The notes beneath the pieces are model-generated. The model was not told where the DNA came from. It did not search any database and saw only the letters and a program-made list of their open reading frames with translations. Positions 8,110 through 16,607 of a DNA stretch of 64,000 bases are shown one piece after another. The position numbers were made by a program, and so were the translations under genes. Source of the DNA: an uncultured Selenomonadales bacterium (GTDB lineage: Bacteria > Bacillota > Negativicutes > Acidaminococcales > Acidaminococcaceae). How positions within the stretch are numbered: position 1 is the first letter of the stretch; each line of letters opens with the position of its first letter. The stretch is taken from positions 1 to 64,000 of the forward strand of contig ONAV01000009.1 in assembly GCA_900315925.1 (NCBI GenBank), given 5' to 3'.

Positions 8110-8391
8110 GCGTACTCCTTATTTCTTTACCATATCCGTTCAACACAGAACATTTTTTAAATTATACTACAGAAAAATAACTTTTCCAACTAATTTAAAG
8201 ATAGACTTCATGGATAATCTGATATATAATGTAAGCATATTTGCTGACGATACCGAATGATTTGGGATTATTTGCCAAAGCAATGTGTTAACTGTTTCGT
8301 TAATCGTCACAAGAATACTTAGAGAAATATCGTTTACAATATGCCAAATACGGCGTGCTTTTTGTTGTAAATGAGAGGATGGAGAATTTTT

Positions 8392-8997
8392 ATGGAAGAA
8401 ATGCTGAAGGTACCGGAGCATGAAAAGGTGCAGGAACCGGTGCCGCCCCTGACGCATGTGGAAGCGAATCAGGAAGGGTACCGCTGGGTAGCGATCACGG
8501 CCATGCTGTTCGCTATCGGCATCATTTTACATACGGTAAGTCCCAACGTGGGCGGTGTTACACCCAACTGGACCATCGCCATGTATGCAATCGTCATCAA
8601 TTTGACCCGCCCGCCCCTGAAACGGGCCATCGGTATCGGCTTTGTGGCGGGACTGACGCTGATTCCATCATCCAAGTCGGCGTTTCCGCTGGGGAACATT
8701 GCCAGCGAGCTGAGCGGGGCTACTACCTGCTGCCTTCTGGTGAAAGCCTTTGTTGCCTGCCATATGGGAGATTGGCGTGTTACACCGTTTATTACCGGCT
8801 TTGCGTCTACCTTTGTGTCCGGCGGCGTGTTCACGTTCATTTTGAAGCTGGTGCTGGGCCTTCCGCTGAAAGTATGGATCTTTGCCATGCTGCCTGTGGT
8901 GGCGGTAGTCGGCGTGCTTAACGGCCTGATTACGTTCGGTCTGTTCCGTCCTGTGAAAAAACTGTTTTATGCGCAGGAAGGGGGCGAAGATAAGTGA
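8392..8997 (+). CDS. ECF transporter S component, TrpP-like
   Basis: This 201-aa protein with about five or six hydrophobic segments is the substrate-binding subunit of the energy-coupling-factor transporter encoded by the next three genes. The N-terminal 30 residues are polar; the membrane part begins at RWVAITAMLFAIGIILH. The arrangement of PNVGGVTPNW and SAFPLGNIASE recalls the tryptophan S protein TrpP, so tryptophan or a related compound is a guess. The start is ATG 8392, behind GAGAGGATGGAG. The stop overlaps the next start (GTGA). The 282 bases upstream show no T-box or riboswitch that I can recognise. Confidence 0.75.
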   Translation: MEEMLKVPEHEKVQEPVPPLTHVEANQEGYRWVAITAMLFAIGIILHTVSPNVGGVTPNWTIAMYAIVINLTRPPLKRAIGIGFVAGLTLIPSSKSAFPLGNIASELSGATTCCLLVKAFVACHMGDWRVTPFITGFASTFVSGGVFTFILKLVLGLPLKVWIFAMLPVVAVVGVLNGLITFGLFRPVKKLFYAQEGGEDK

Positions 8998-9857
8998 ATT
9001 CCGTGATTTCCGTTTCCGGTTTCTATTTTAATTATCTCCGCTCTGACCTGGTACTGAAAAATGTGAATATTGAAATTGAAAAAGGCTCTTTTACCGTAAT
9101 CATCGGCCCCAGCGGCGCGGGGAAAACTACGTTGTGTAAGGCCATGACGGGTATCGTTCCTTTTTATTCCGGCGGTGATTATGCCGGTGAAATCAAAGTG
9201 CTGGGCGAATCGACAAAAGGGAAAAAGGTTTCTGACCTGGCCATGAAGGTAGGCCTGATGCTGGAAGATTACGAAAGTCAGCTGGTTTCCCTGACGGCTG
9301 GGGAAGAAGTAGCATTCAGCCTGCTGAATCACGGTTTCCCTCCGGAAGAAGCGGAAGAGCGTACCCGACTGGCCTTGGAAGATGTAGGTCTGCCGGGGCG
9401 GGAAAGCTATCAGCTGGACGAACTGTCCGGCGGACAGCGGCAGCGCCTGGCACTGGCGTCGTTGCTGGCAGTGCATCCGGAAATTATCGTATTGGACGAA
9501 CCGGTCAGCGCTATGGACCCGGACGGAGGCGAGAGCCTGTATAAATTGTTGGATAAAATCCATAAAGAGCACGGCACCACATTTATTGTGGTGGAGCACC
9601 GGCTTGAATTTGTGCTGCCGTATATGACGGACCTGATTGCTGTAAAAAACGGAGCAATTGCGGCCCAGGGACACTGTGAGGACGTAGTGCCTCACATTTA
9701 CGAAGATGAAGAGCTGCGCCCTCTGCTGCCGGATTTGTGGCAAGTCAAATGCAATCTGGAAAAGAAGACGTTGCAACGGTTTAATCTGTGGCGATCTGCC
9801 GACGAAGCCGTGAAAGAGCTACAGGCCAAAGGATTTGGAAAAGGGGTGAGGGCATGA
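8994..9857 (+). CDS. ECF transporter ATPase subunit A
   Basis: A 287-aa ABC ATPase powering the ECF transporter. Walker A is GPSGAGKTT, the signature is LSGGQRQRLAL, Walker B is IIVLDEPVSAMD, and the H-loop follows in VVEHRLEF. The C-terminal region (about residues 230-287) is longer than a minimal ABC domain, as usual for EcfA. The start is GTG at 8994, overlapping the S-component stop by 4 bases. The A/A' pair forms a heterodimer below the T subunit. Confidence 0.9.
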   Translation: MNSVISVSGFYFNYLRSDLVLKNVNIEIEKGSFTVIIGPSGAGKTTLCKAMTGIVPFYSGGDYAGEIKVLGESTKGKKVSDLAMKVGLMLEDYESQLVSLTAGEEVAFSLLNHGFPPEEAEERTRLALEDVGLPGRESYQLDELSGGQRQRLALASLLAVHPEIIVLDEPVSAMDPDGGESLYKLLDKIHKEHGTTFIVVEHRLEFVLPYMTDLIAVKNGAIAAQGHCEDVVPHIYEDEELRPLLPDLWQVKCNLEKKTLQRFNLWRSADEAVKELQAKGFGKGVRA

Positions 9858-10660
9858 TTGAAGCAAAAGAGATCAACTTTGCCTATCGCCGCGGCATTCC
9901 GGTACTGTTCGATATCAACTGCAAAATCGAAGACGGGGAATTTGTAGCACTGCTGGGTCACAACGGCAGCGGCAAAACGACCCTGTCCCGTCTGTTCATG
10001 GCGCTGGACCATCCCCGCAGCGGGCAGATTCTGGTAGACGGGGAAGACATTGTCAATTATGAACCTGCCGATTTAGCAGACAAAGTGGGCTATGTGTTCC
10101 AAAATCCGGATTTACAGATTCTTGCGGATACGGTGTATGAAGAAGTTGCCTACGGACCCCATGTGAAAAAATTGCCGGAAGAAAATATCAAAACCAATGT
10201 GAAAGCAGCGTTGCAGGTCATGGGTCTGAAAGGACTGGAAGCAAAATATCCCCGTATTCTATCCTTCGGACAGAAACGGCGGCTGGGTGTGGCGGCGGCG
10301 CTGGCGCTGAATCCCCGCATGCTGATTCTGGACGAGATTACCAATGGGCAGGACGCGGCGGAACAGACTGCCATGATGGAATATCTGAAAGCATTGAATG
10401 AAGAAAAGGGAACGACCATCATCCTGATCACTCACGACATGAATGTCGTTCGGAAGTATGCCCGAAGGGCTATCGTCCTGACAGACGGACATCTGGTCTT
10501 CAGCGGCACGCCTCAGGAACTGTTTGAAGGAAATCAGCCTGTGGAACGCTGGGGCCTGCGCCGTCCTGTCGTTTCCGAACTGGCTTCCCGTCTGGGTATT
10601 TCCGCTGCAACCTGTGAAGATTTCTGCGAGGCAGTCGGGAAAGGAGGCGTTGCCTTATGA
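9854..10660 (+). CDS. ECF transporter ATPase subunit A'
   Basis: A 268-aa second ABC ATPase of the ECF module. Walker A is GHNGSGKTT, Walker B is MLILDEITNGQD and the H-loop is ITHDMNVV. The signature is LSFGQKRRLGVAAAL, where SFGQ replaces SGGQ; this second Gly-to-Phe change is common in one ECF ATPase of a pair. Walker B also has Glu-Ile-Thr in place of Glu-Pro-Thr. The start is ATG 9854, overlapping the previous stop (ATGA) with GGGGTGAGG upstream, so an upstream in-frame ATG at 9788 is rejected. Confidence 0.9.
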   Translation: MIEAKEINFAYRRGIPVLFDINCKIEDGEFVALLGHNGSGKTTLSRLFMALDHPRSGQILVDGEDIVNYEPADLADKVGYVFQNPDLQILADTVYEEVAYGPHVKKLPEENIKTNVKAALQVMGLKGLEAKYPRILSFGQKRRLGVAAALALNPRMLILDEITNGQDAAEQTAMMEYLKALNEEKGTTIILITHDMNVVRKYARRAIVLTDGHLVFSGTPQELFEGNQPVERWGLRRPVVSELASRLGISAATCEDFCEAVGKGGVAL

Positions 10661-11331
10661 AACTGAACGCCTTTACCTGGATTATCGTAACGCTGGCGGT
10701 TACCGCCTGGGTATTTATCCTGCCGCTGCAGGCGGTGGCGACGATTTTAGTATTGCAGCTTGTGCTGCTTTTGTACATCAAACGCAGTAAAACCATGCTG
10801 GCAGCCATTGGCGGGTTAGGTGTGTTTACCGGCATGATGGTGCTGTTGCAGCTGCTGTTCGGTTCGCCGTTGAACGTTTCCCTGTTCGGCGGTCTGCGCA
10901 TGCTGGTCATGACCCTTGCCTTTTTGTGCATGCTGGCGACCACTCGGATCCAGAGCATTGCCAAAGCGCTGGTGGATCGTTTCCATCTTCCGGTGGAATA
11001 TGCGTTCATGCTGACAGCGGCCCTGCGTTTTGTCCCGAACTTTCTGGAAGACAGTTCCATTACGCTGGACGCCCAGTCCTGCCGGGGCTATTCCAACCGG
11101 GGTAATGCGTTGAAACGCCTGCTGTCCTATGTGGTGGTGATTCGTCCGCTGGTCATGCGCGCCGTGGCCAAATCGGAAACCCTGGCCCTTTCCATGGAAC
11201 TGCGGGGCTTTGGTGCCAACACCTATAAAAATATGCCCAAAGAACCGTTGACAATGGTAGATTTTATCGTGCTGGTTATTGTGGTGGTACTGAGCACGTA
11301 TCCATTCTGGAAAAAAGTTTTGCCGGCGTAA
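10657..11331 (+). CDS. ecfT: ECF transporter transmembrane subunit T
   Basis: The 224-aa membrane scaffold of the ECF transporter couples ATP hydrolysis by A/A' to toppling of the S subunit. Hydrophobic segments occupy about residues 5-45, 50-90, 113-130 and 195-220. Two coupling motifs with the Ala-Arg-Gly pattern are visible: QSCRGYSNRG and SMELRGFGAN, which bind the grooves of the ATPases. It overlaps the A' gene by ATGA. A dedicated S gene in the operon indicates a group I ECF system, one serving a single substrate. Confidence 0.88.
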   Translation: MKLNAFTWIIVTLAVTAWVFILPLQAVATILVLQLVLLLYIKRSKTMLAAIGGLGVFTGMMVLLQLLFGSPLNVSLFGGLRMLVMTLAFLCMLATTRIQSIAKALVDRFHLPVEYAFMLTAALRFVPNFLEDSSITLDAQSCRGYSNRGNALKRLLSYVVVIRPLVMRAVAKSETLALSMELRGFGANTYKNMPKEPLTMVDFIVLVIVVVLSTYPFWKKVLPA

Positions 11332-11366
11332 AACAATCAAAACATAAAACAGTAACGCTTCAAAAG

Positions 11367-11413
11367 AAAAAGGCTTTGCAAAAACGTTCACAACGTTTTG
11401 CTTTAGCCTTTTT
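11367..11413 (+). terminator. Rho-independent terminator of the ECF operon
   Basis: A long near-perfect stem, AAAAAGGCTTTGCAAAAACGTT paired with AACGTTTTGC-TTTAGCCTTTTT around a CAC loop. A T-run closes it. It isolates the ECF operon from the nrdD control region just downstream. Confidence 0.8.
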
Positions 11414-11417
11414 ACAT

Positions 11418-11478
11418 TTATTCACAACAAAAACCACTTTATCCACAAAAAAACAGATTTATCCACATGTTATTCACA
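11418..11478 (+). promoter_or_regulatory. Cluster of four DnaA boxes upstream of nrdDG
   Basis: Four same-orientation boxes all fit the DnaA consensus TTWTNCACA: TTATTCACA (11418-11426), TTATCCACA (11439-11447), TTATCCACA (11459-11467) and TTATTCACA (11470-11478). Their starts are 21, 20 and 11 bases apart, that is two, two and one helical turns, so DnaA would bind one face of the DNA. The cluster ends about 70 bases before the nrdD promoter. DnaA control of ribonucleotide reductase is known in E. coli nrdAB; here it would tie anaerobic dNTP synthesis to replication. An origin is less likely because no dnaA, dnaN, rnpA or gidA is near. Confidence 0.8.
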
Positions 11479-11536
11479 GGCGGGTGTTTACAAACCACAA
11501 GATATTGAAAGAAAAAAAGAAAAATTTTGGCAAATA

Positions 11537-11578
11537 CAACAATATGTAGTTTACAAGATGAAAAGAACATGCTACAAT
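11537..11578 (+). promoter_or_regulatory. nrdD promoter with overlapping NrdR-like box
   Basis: The -35 element TTTACA (11550-11555) and -10 element TACAAT (11573-11578) are separated by exactly 17 bases. A 16-bp site at 11537-11552, with core CAATATGTAG, fits the NrdR box (core CWATATATWG) at 9 of 10 core positions and covers the -35 edge. NrdR is the ATP/dATP-sensing repressor of reductase genes. I do not see a convincing second box one three-turn step away, which NrdR sites usually have. Confidence 0.65.
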
Positions 11579-11595
11579 ACTTCTGAATATTTGGG

Positions 11596-11731
11596 CCGGG
11601 CGCCTGTTCTGTGCGACCCGGTTAAGACAATAGACAGATATATAAGTACAAGGGACCCGTTGATTATCCGTCAACCGTGCAAAAGTTGCGAATCGGCGCG
11701 TCCTAAAAAAATGCCGTTTTTACTGCGGCAT
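11596..11731 (+). ncRNA. Structured leader of nrdD with possible three-way junction
   Basis: The roughly 170-base leader contains hairpin CCGGGCGC (11596-11603) / GCG-A-CCCGG (11613-11621). A closing stem GGGAC (11652-11656) / GTCCT (11700-11704) encloses two hairpins: GTTGA/TCAAC (11659-11675) and GCAA/TTGC (11679-11689). A 6-bp hairpin ATGCCG (11711-11716) / CGGCAT (11726-11731) ends ten bases before the AGGAGGG ribosome binding site. The layout resembles a translational riboswitch, but I recognise no known class. Confidence 0.4.
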
Positions 11732-11754
11732 AATTTATGTAGGAGGGTTTTTGC

Positions 11755-13881
11755 ATGAAAGTAATTAAGCGCGACGGCACGACGGTTGATTTTGATCCCC
11801 AAAAAATAGTAGTGGCCATTGAGAAAGCCAATGCGGCTGTAGAAGAGCAATGCCGTATTTCCGAAAGCAAGATTAAAGAAATTGCAGCATATGTACAAGG
11901 GAAGAACCGTCCTCGCCTGCTGGTGGAGGATATTCAGGATATTGTGGAACGCCAGCTGCAGGAAGCCGGCAAGTTTGATCTGGCAAAAGCCTACATTATT
12001 TATCGTTACCGCCGGGCGCTGGTGCGTAAATCCAATACGACGGATGAATCCATCCTTACGCTGATCCGTAACAGCAACAAAGATGTTATGGAAGAAAACA
12101 GCAATAAAAATGCAATTATGGCTTCTACCCAGCGGGACCTGATCGCCGGTGAGGTTTCCAAGGATCTGACCCGCCGGGTGATTTTGCCGGAAAAAATTGC
12201 CAAAGCCCATGATGAAGGCGTAATCCATTTTCACGATATGGATTATTTTATCCAGCCGATTTTTAACTGCTGCCTGATTAATATCGGCGACATGCTGGAC
12301 AACGGTACGGTAATGAACGGCAAGATGATTGAATCGCCCAAGAGCTTCCAGGTAGCCTGTAACGTAATGACCCAGATCATCGCTTCCGTTGCTTCCTGCC
12401 AGTACGGCGGTCAGTCGGTTGACGTGCGGCATTTGGGCAAATATCTGCGGCGCAGCCGGGAAAAATTCATGGAACGGGCCAAACGCACCATGGGGAAAAA
12501 TGCAGACCCGAAAATGGTTGAAGCGGTTGTGGATGAACGTCTGCGGGAAGAACTGAACGCCGGTGTTCAGACTATCCAGTACCAGATTAATACCCTGATG
12601 ACCACCAACGGCCAGTCACCTTTCGTGACCCTGTTCCTGTATTTGCGGGAAGACGATCCGTATATTGCAGAAAACGCCATGATTATCGAAGAAATCCTCC
12701 GGCAGCGTCTGCAGGGGATTAAGAACGAAAAAGGCGTGTATGTAACGCCGGCTTTCCCTAAGCTGGTGTATGTGCTGGATGAGAATAACTGCCTGAAGGG
12801 CGGCAAGTACGATTACCTGACCCATCTGGCGGTCAAATGCAGTGCCAAGCGGATGTATCCCGATTATATTTCCGCGAAAAAGATGCGGGAAAATTATGAA
12901 GGAAACGTGTTCAGCCCCATGGGCTGCCGCAGTTTCCTGGCTCCCTGGAAAGATGAAAACGGTAAGTATAAATTTGAAGGCCGCTTCAACCAGGGTGTGG
13001 TTTCCATCAATCTGCCCCAAATCGGGATTCTGTCCGAAGGGGACGAAGACAAATTCTGGAAACTGCTGGATGAGCGTCTGGCCCTGTGCTTTGAAGCCAT
13101 CATGTGCCGTCACAACGCGCTGAAAGGTATCCATTCCGATGTAAGTCCCATCCACTGGCAGTACGGCGCCATTGCCCGTCTGGCCAAAGGCGAGACCATC
13201 GACAAGTATCTATTCGGCGGTTACTCTTCCATTTCCCTGGGCTATATCGGCCTGTATGAAATGACGAAAGCGGTGAAAGGATGCAGCCACACCACGCCGG
13301 AAGGAAAAGACTTCGCTCTTCGTGTCATGAAGCATCTGCGGGAGACCTGTAACCGCTGGCGTGCGGAAACCAATATCGGCTTTGCCCTGTATGGCACTCC
13401 GGCAGAATCCCTCTGCTATCGCTTTGCCCGCATTGACAAGGAACGTTTTGGCACCATCAAAGATATCACCGACAAAGGGTACTACACCAACTCCTACCAT
13501 GTAGATGTGCGGGAGCATATTGATGCCTTCTCCAAATTTGAATTTGAAAGTGAATTCCAGAAGCTGTCCTCCGGCGGCGCTATCAGCTATGTGGAAATTC
13601 CGGATATGCAGCGCAATCCGAAAGCCATGGAAGCTGCCGTGCAGTTCATTTACGATCACATCCAGTATGCGGAATTCAATACGAAATCCGATTACTGTAT
13701 GGTCTGCGGCTATGATGGAGAAATCATGATCAACGATGACAACGAGTGGGAATGCCCCCAGTGCCATAACAAAGATCATGCCAAGATGAACGTGACCCGC
13801 CGTACCTGCGGCTACCTGGGTGAAAATTTCTGGAACGTGGGCAAGACAAAGGAAATCAAAGCCCGCGTACTGCATCTGTAA
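11755..13881 (+). CDS. nrdD: Anaerobic ribonucleoside-triphosphate reductase, large subunit
   Basis: A 708-aa glycyl-radical enzyme that reduces NTPs to dNTPs without oxygen. An ATP-cone regulatory domain fills the first ~95 residues (MKVIKRDGTTVDFDPQKIV). The ten-stranded barrel follows. The C-terminal zinc site has CMVCGYDG and CPQCHNKD, and the radical loop is RTCGYLGENFW with Gly686 as the radical-bearing residue. AGGAGGG lies 7 bases before the ATG. The activase NrdG is encoded 12 bases downstream. Regulation probably combines DnaA boxes, an NrdR-like box and a structured leader, all visible upstream. Confidence 0.96.
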   Translation: MKVIKRDGTTVDFDPQKIVVAIEKANAAVEEQCRISESKIKEIAAYVQGKNRPRLLVEDIQDIVERQLQEAGKFDLAKAYIIYRYRRALVRKSNTTDESILTLIRNSNKDVMEENSNKNAIMASTQRDLIAGEVSKDLTRRVILPEKIAKAHDEGVIHFHDMDYFIQPIFNCCLINIGDMLDNGTVMNGKMIESPKSFQVACNVMTQIIASVASCQYGGQSVDVRHLGKYLRRSREKFMERAKRTMGKNADPKMVEAVVDERLREELNAGVQTIQYQINTLMTTNGQSPFVTLFLYLREDDPYIAENAMIIEEILRQRLQGIKNEKGVYVTPAFPKLVYVLDENNCLKGGKYDYLTHLAVKCSAKRMYPDYISAKKMRENYEGNVFSPMGCRSFLAPWKDENGKYKFEGRFNQGVVSINLPQIGILSEGDEDKFWKLLDERLALCFEAIMCRHNALKGIHSDVSPIHWQYGAIARLAKGETIDKYLFGGYSSISLGYIGLYEMTKAVKGCSHTTPEGKDFALRVMKHLRETCNRWRAETNIGFALYGTPAESLCYRFARIDKERFGTIKDITDKGYYTNSYHVDVREHIDAFSKFEFESEFQKLSSGGAISYVEIPDMQRNPKAMEAAVQFIYDHIQYAEFNTKSDYCMVCGYDGEIMINDDNEWECPQCHNKDHAKMNVTRRTCGYLGENFWNVGKTKEIKARVLHL

Positions 13882-13893
13882 GGAAGTGAACGT

Positions 13894-14445
13894 ATGAAAT
13901 ATGCTGCGCTGAAACGCCATGATATTGCTAACGGGCCCGGCGTTCGGGTATCGCTGTTTGTCAGCGGTTGCCGCCATCACTGCCGGGGCTGCTTCAACCC
14001 GGAAACCTGGGATTTCAATTATGGTAAACCTTTTACGGGAGAAGTGCTTGATACTCTATTAAGAGCCTGTAATCATGATTTTATCGAAGGTCTGTCCCTG
14101 CTGGGCGGCGAACCCTTCGAACCGGAGAACCAGCCGGAAGTATTGCATGTGGTACAGAAGTTTAAGGAAATTTATCCCCGTAAAACCGTGTGGTGTTACA
14201 CCGGTTACGATTTCGAAAAGGATATTCTGGCCGGCAAGTTAGGCCCCTGGGAAACCACGAAACAATTGCTGGAACTGATAGATATTCTGGTGGACGGTGA
14301 ATTCCATCTGGAAGAAAAAGATCTGAAGCTGCGTTTCCGGGGCAGCAGCAACCAACGCGTCATTGATGTAAAGAAATCGCTGGCTTCTGATGAAGTGGTG
14401 CTGTGGGATGACAACGACGGACTCTTTGAGCCGGACGTAAAGTGA
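13894..14445 (+). CDS. nrdG: Anaerobic ribonucleotide reductase activating protein (radical SAM)
   Basis: The 183-aa activase generates the glycyl radical on NrdD using S-adenosylmethionine and a [4Fe-4S] cluster. The cluster motif is CRHHCRGC (about residues 28-35), the NrdG variant of the radical SAM CxxxCxxC signature. LLGGEPFEPEN supplies the SAM-binding GGE motif. It follows nrdD in the same operon with GGAAGTG upstream. The length is slightly above the typical 155-175 residues. Confidence 0.95.
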   Translation: MKYAALKRHDIANGPGVRVSLFVSGCRHHCRGCFNPETWDFNYGKPFTGEVLDTLLRACNHDFIEGLSLLGGEPFEPENQPEVLHVVQKFKEIYPRKTVWCYTGYDFEKDILAGKLGPWETTKQLLELIDILVDGEFHLEEKDLKLRFRGSSNQRVIDVKKSLASDEVVLWDDNDGLFEPDVK

Positions 14446-14490
14446 GTTTTGCCTGAAATAGTTTTCTGTGTTATAATAATTTCACGACAG

Positions 14491-14522
14491 GGCAGTCGGT
14501 ACAGTGTATCGGCTGCCTTTTT
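14491..14522 (+). terminator. Rho-independent terminator of nrdDG
   Basis: The stem GGCAG (14491-14495) / CTGCC with added CG pairs is followed by TTTTT. It sits between nrdG and the AlaX gene, whose start must lie downstream of it. Confidence 0.75.
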
Positions 14523-14557
14523 GCACAAAAAAGTTAAATCAGAAAGACGTGAGCAAC

Positions 14558-15757
14558 ATGACTGAAAAATTATTTGAACGGGATTCAAACTTAAAAACCT
14601 GTGAGGCGACGGTGCTGGAATGCGAGCAGGCGCCACAGGGATTTGCCGTTGTGCTGGATCGGACGGTGCTGTTCCCAGAAGGGGGCGGGCAGCTCAGTGA
14701 TACGGGGACGATTAACGGTGCCGCGGTAAAACATGTGCGGGAAACGAAAGGAAAGATTATCCACGAGTGTGCGGCGGATTTTCCCGTGGGCAGCAAAGTC
14801 ACGGTGCAGGTGAACTGGACCGACCGGCTGGACCACATGCAGCAGCATTGCGGGGAACACATCCTTTCCTATGCGTTCTTTAAACTGTTTGGTGCGAACA
14901 ATGTGGGCTTTCACATGAACGAGCGCTTTGTGACCATTGATCTGGACAAAGAAGTCACGCTGGAGGAAGCCTTTCAGGCAGAAGATATGGCTAACCGGCA
15001 TATCTGGGAAGACCGTCCGGTTACGGTTTCTTATCTGCCTCATACCGAAGTGAACAAACTTCCCATGCGGAAGAAAAATGAGAAACTGACCGGCATCTTG
15101 CGGGTGGTGGCGGTGCAGGACGGAGATGTCTGCACCTGCTGCGGGACGCACCCGACGTCAACCGGTGTGGTAGGGTTGGTAAAAATTACGAAAATTGAAA
15201 AGCACAAGGGTGGTACCCGGGTAGAATTTCTCTGCGGTCGCTGGGCTTTGGAAGATGCCAGGAAGAAGATGCGGTACATCCAGGAAGCCGGGAACATGCT
15301 GAGCACGAAAGAAGAAAACGTCTGTGAAGGAATTGAACGGCTGGAAGATGAGATTGCGGAACTGAAGGAAAAGCTGCGGGCTGCCGTAAAGCAAATTCAG
15401 GAAACGGAAGTCGTAAAAATTCTGGAAGGAGCACCGGTCAATTCCGCCGGCTGCAAAATCGCGGCGGCAGTCAAGGACGAGTATGAGCCGAAAGACGCCA
15501 AGACCTTGTTTGGGAAGCTGACGGATGTTCCCAATGTGATTGCCGTTGTGATTTATCACAGCGGGGAGCGGGTCAATTATATGTTTGGCCTGGGCGCAGG
15601 TGCGGACGGTGACTGCAAGACCATGATTGCCAAAGCCAATGAGCTTTTCGGCGGAAGAGGCGGCGGCAAAAAAGAATCCGCACAGGGCGGGGCGCCTTAT
15701 GCGGATGACTGGAAAGAAAAAGCGGAAAAATTGATTGCTGCGCTGAAAGCAGAGTAA
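14558..15757 (+). CDS. alaX: Alanyl-tRNA editing protein, long AlaX type with DHHA1 domain
   Basis: A 399-aa freestanding trans-editing enzyme that hydrolyses Ser-tRNA(Ala) or Gly-tRNA(Ala). The N-terminal part resembles the second additional domain of AlaRS: FPEGGGQLSDTG, then the zinc ligands in HMQQHCGEH (about residue 90-98) and CCGTHPT (about 190). A coiled coil spans about 260-300. A C-terminal DHHA1 domain with Gly-rich FGGRGGGKKESAQGG follows. The start is ATG 14558; an upstream in-frame ATG at 14504 lies inside the preceding terminator and is rejected. Transcribed alone. Confidence 0.88.
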   Translation: MTEKLFERDSNLKTCEATVLECEQAPQGFAVVLDRTVLFPEGGGQLSDTGTINGAAVKHVRETKGKIIHECAADFPVGSKVTVQVNWTDRLDHMQQHCGEHILSYAFFKLFGANNVGFHMNERFVTIDLDKEVTLEEAFQAEDMANRHIWEDRPVTVSYLPHTEVNKLPMRKKNEKLTGILRVVAVQDGDVCTCCGTHPTSTGVVGLVKITKIEKHKGGTRVEFLCGRWALEDARKKMRYIQEAGNMLSTKEENVCEGIERLEDEIAELKEKLRAAVKQIQETEVVKILEGAPVNSAGCKIAAAVKDEYEPKDAKTLFGKLTDVPNVIAVVIYHSGERVNYMFGLGAGADGDCKTMIAKANELFGGRGGGKKESAQGGAPYADDWKEKAEKLIAALKAE

Positions 15758-15827
15758 AACACAGGATGATTATTCGTCTGCGTGACCAACCATCGTGCAA
15801 ATGCTGTAAAAAGTGTTTTTAAAATAA

Positions 15828-15877
15828 AAATCCCGGAACGTTTTCCTGTTATGGAAGGAAATCATTCCGGGGTTTTG
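15828..15877. terminator. Terminator between convergent alaX and dedA
   Basis: The stem CCCGGAA (15832-15838) / TTCCGGG (15865-15871) has a T-run on the + side (GGTTTTG) and A-runs on the left flank. It can serve both converging genes. Confidence 0.7.
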
Positions 15878-15887
15878 TATTACCGCT

Positions 15888-16538
15888 TTATTCTTTTTCT
15901 GTTTTCGCTTTGATAAATTCGTACACGATGGGCAGCACGGAAACAATGATGATGCCTAACGCTACATGGGAGAAATTTTCTTTCACAAAAGGAATATTGC
16001 CGAAGAAATAACCGGCTCCGGTGAACAGACCTACCCAGGTCAGGCCGCCGATTACATTATAGTGGAGGAACGTGCTGTAATGCATGGTGCCGATACCGGC
16101 CACAAAGGGGGCGAAGGTACGGACAATCGGTACGAAGCGGCAGAGGAAAATCGCTTTGGGGCCGTGCTTCTCATAAAACTTCTGCGCCTTTTCCACGTGA
16201 TCCGGTTTAATCAGGCGGTTGTGACTTTCCAGCAGTTTCTGACCGAACTTTTCCCCAATCCAGTAGTTACTGGTATCACCTAAAATCGCGGCTGCCAGGC
16301 ATATGGCAAACAGGGTTCCGAAATGCAGGCTGTTGGCAGTGGCGGACAGGGCGCCGCAGGCGAACAGCAGGGAGTCTCCCGGCAGGAAAGGCGTGACGAC
16401 CAATCCGGTCTCGCAGAAGATGATCATGAACAGGATAAAATAAATCAGGGAACCGTACGATGCCATCACCACGGGAATGTACTTGTCAAAGTGCATGATG
16501 TATTCGCTGAAATAAAAGGGAATCTGGCTGATGTCCAT
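15888..16538 (-). CDS. DedA-family membrane protein
   Basis: A 216-aa inner-membrane protein of the DedA/VTT family. Members are proposed to flip polyprenyl phosphate or phospholipids and affect envelope homeostasis. Family features seen: FCETGLVVTPFLPGDSLLF near residue 50, the RFVPIVRTFAPFVAG block (about 133-147), and GGLTWVGLFTGAGYFFG. GGAGG precedes the ATG. It is transcribed divergently from the methionine aminopeptidase gene, with a 257-base shared intergenic region. Confidence 0.88.
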   Translation of the reverse strand: MDISQIPFYFSEYIMHFDKYIPVVMASYGSLIYFILFMIIFCETGLVVTPFLPGDSLLFACGALSATANSLHFGTLFAICLAAAILGDTSNYWIGEKFGQKLLESHNRLIKPDHVEKAQKFYEKHGPKAIFLCRFVPIVRTFAPFVAGIGTMHYSTFLHYNVIGGLTWVGLFTGAGYFFGNIPFVKENFSHVALGIIIVSVLPIVYEFIKAKTEKE

Positions 16539-16607
16539 AAAAAGAAAAACCTCCGGTATTCATAATTATAAGGGATGCAAAATAATGTATCCGTCTGTAA
16601 AATTGGC

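Noticed and set aside
11418-11540. DnaA box cluster and AT-rich stretch as a replication origin
   Set aside because: No dnaA, dnaN, rnpA, rpmH or gidA is near, and the boxes lie directly before the nrdD promoter, so a regulatory site is the simpler reading. GC-skew analysis would decide.
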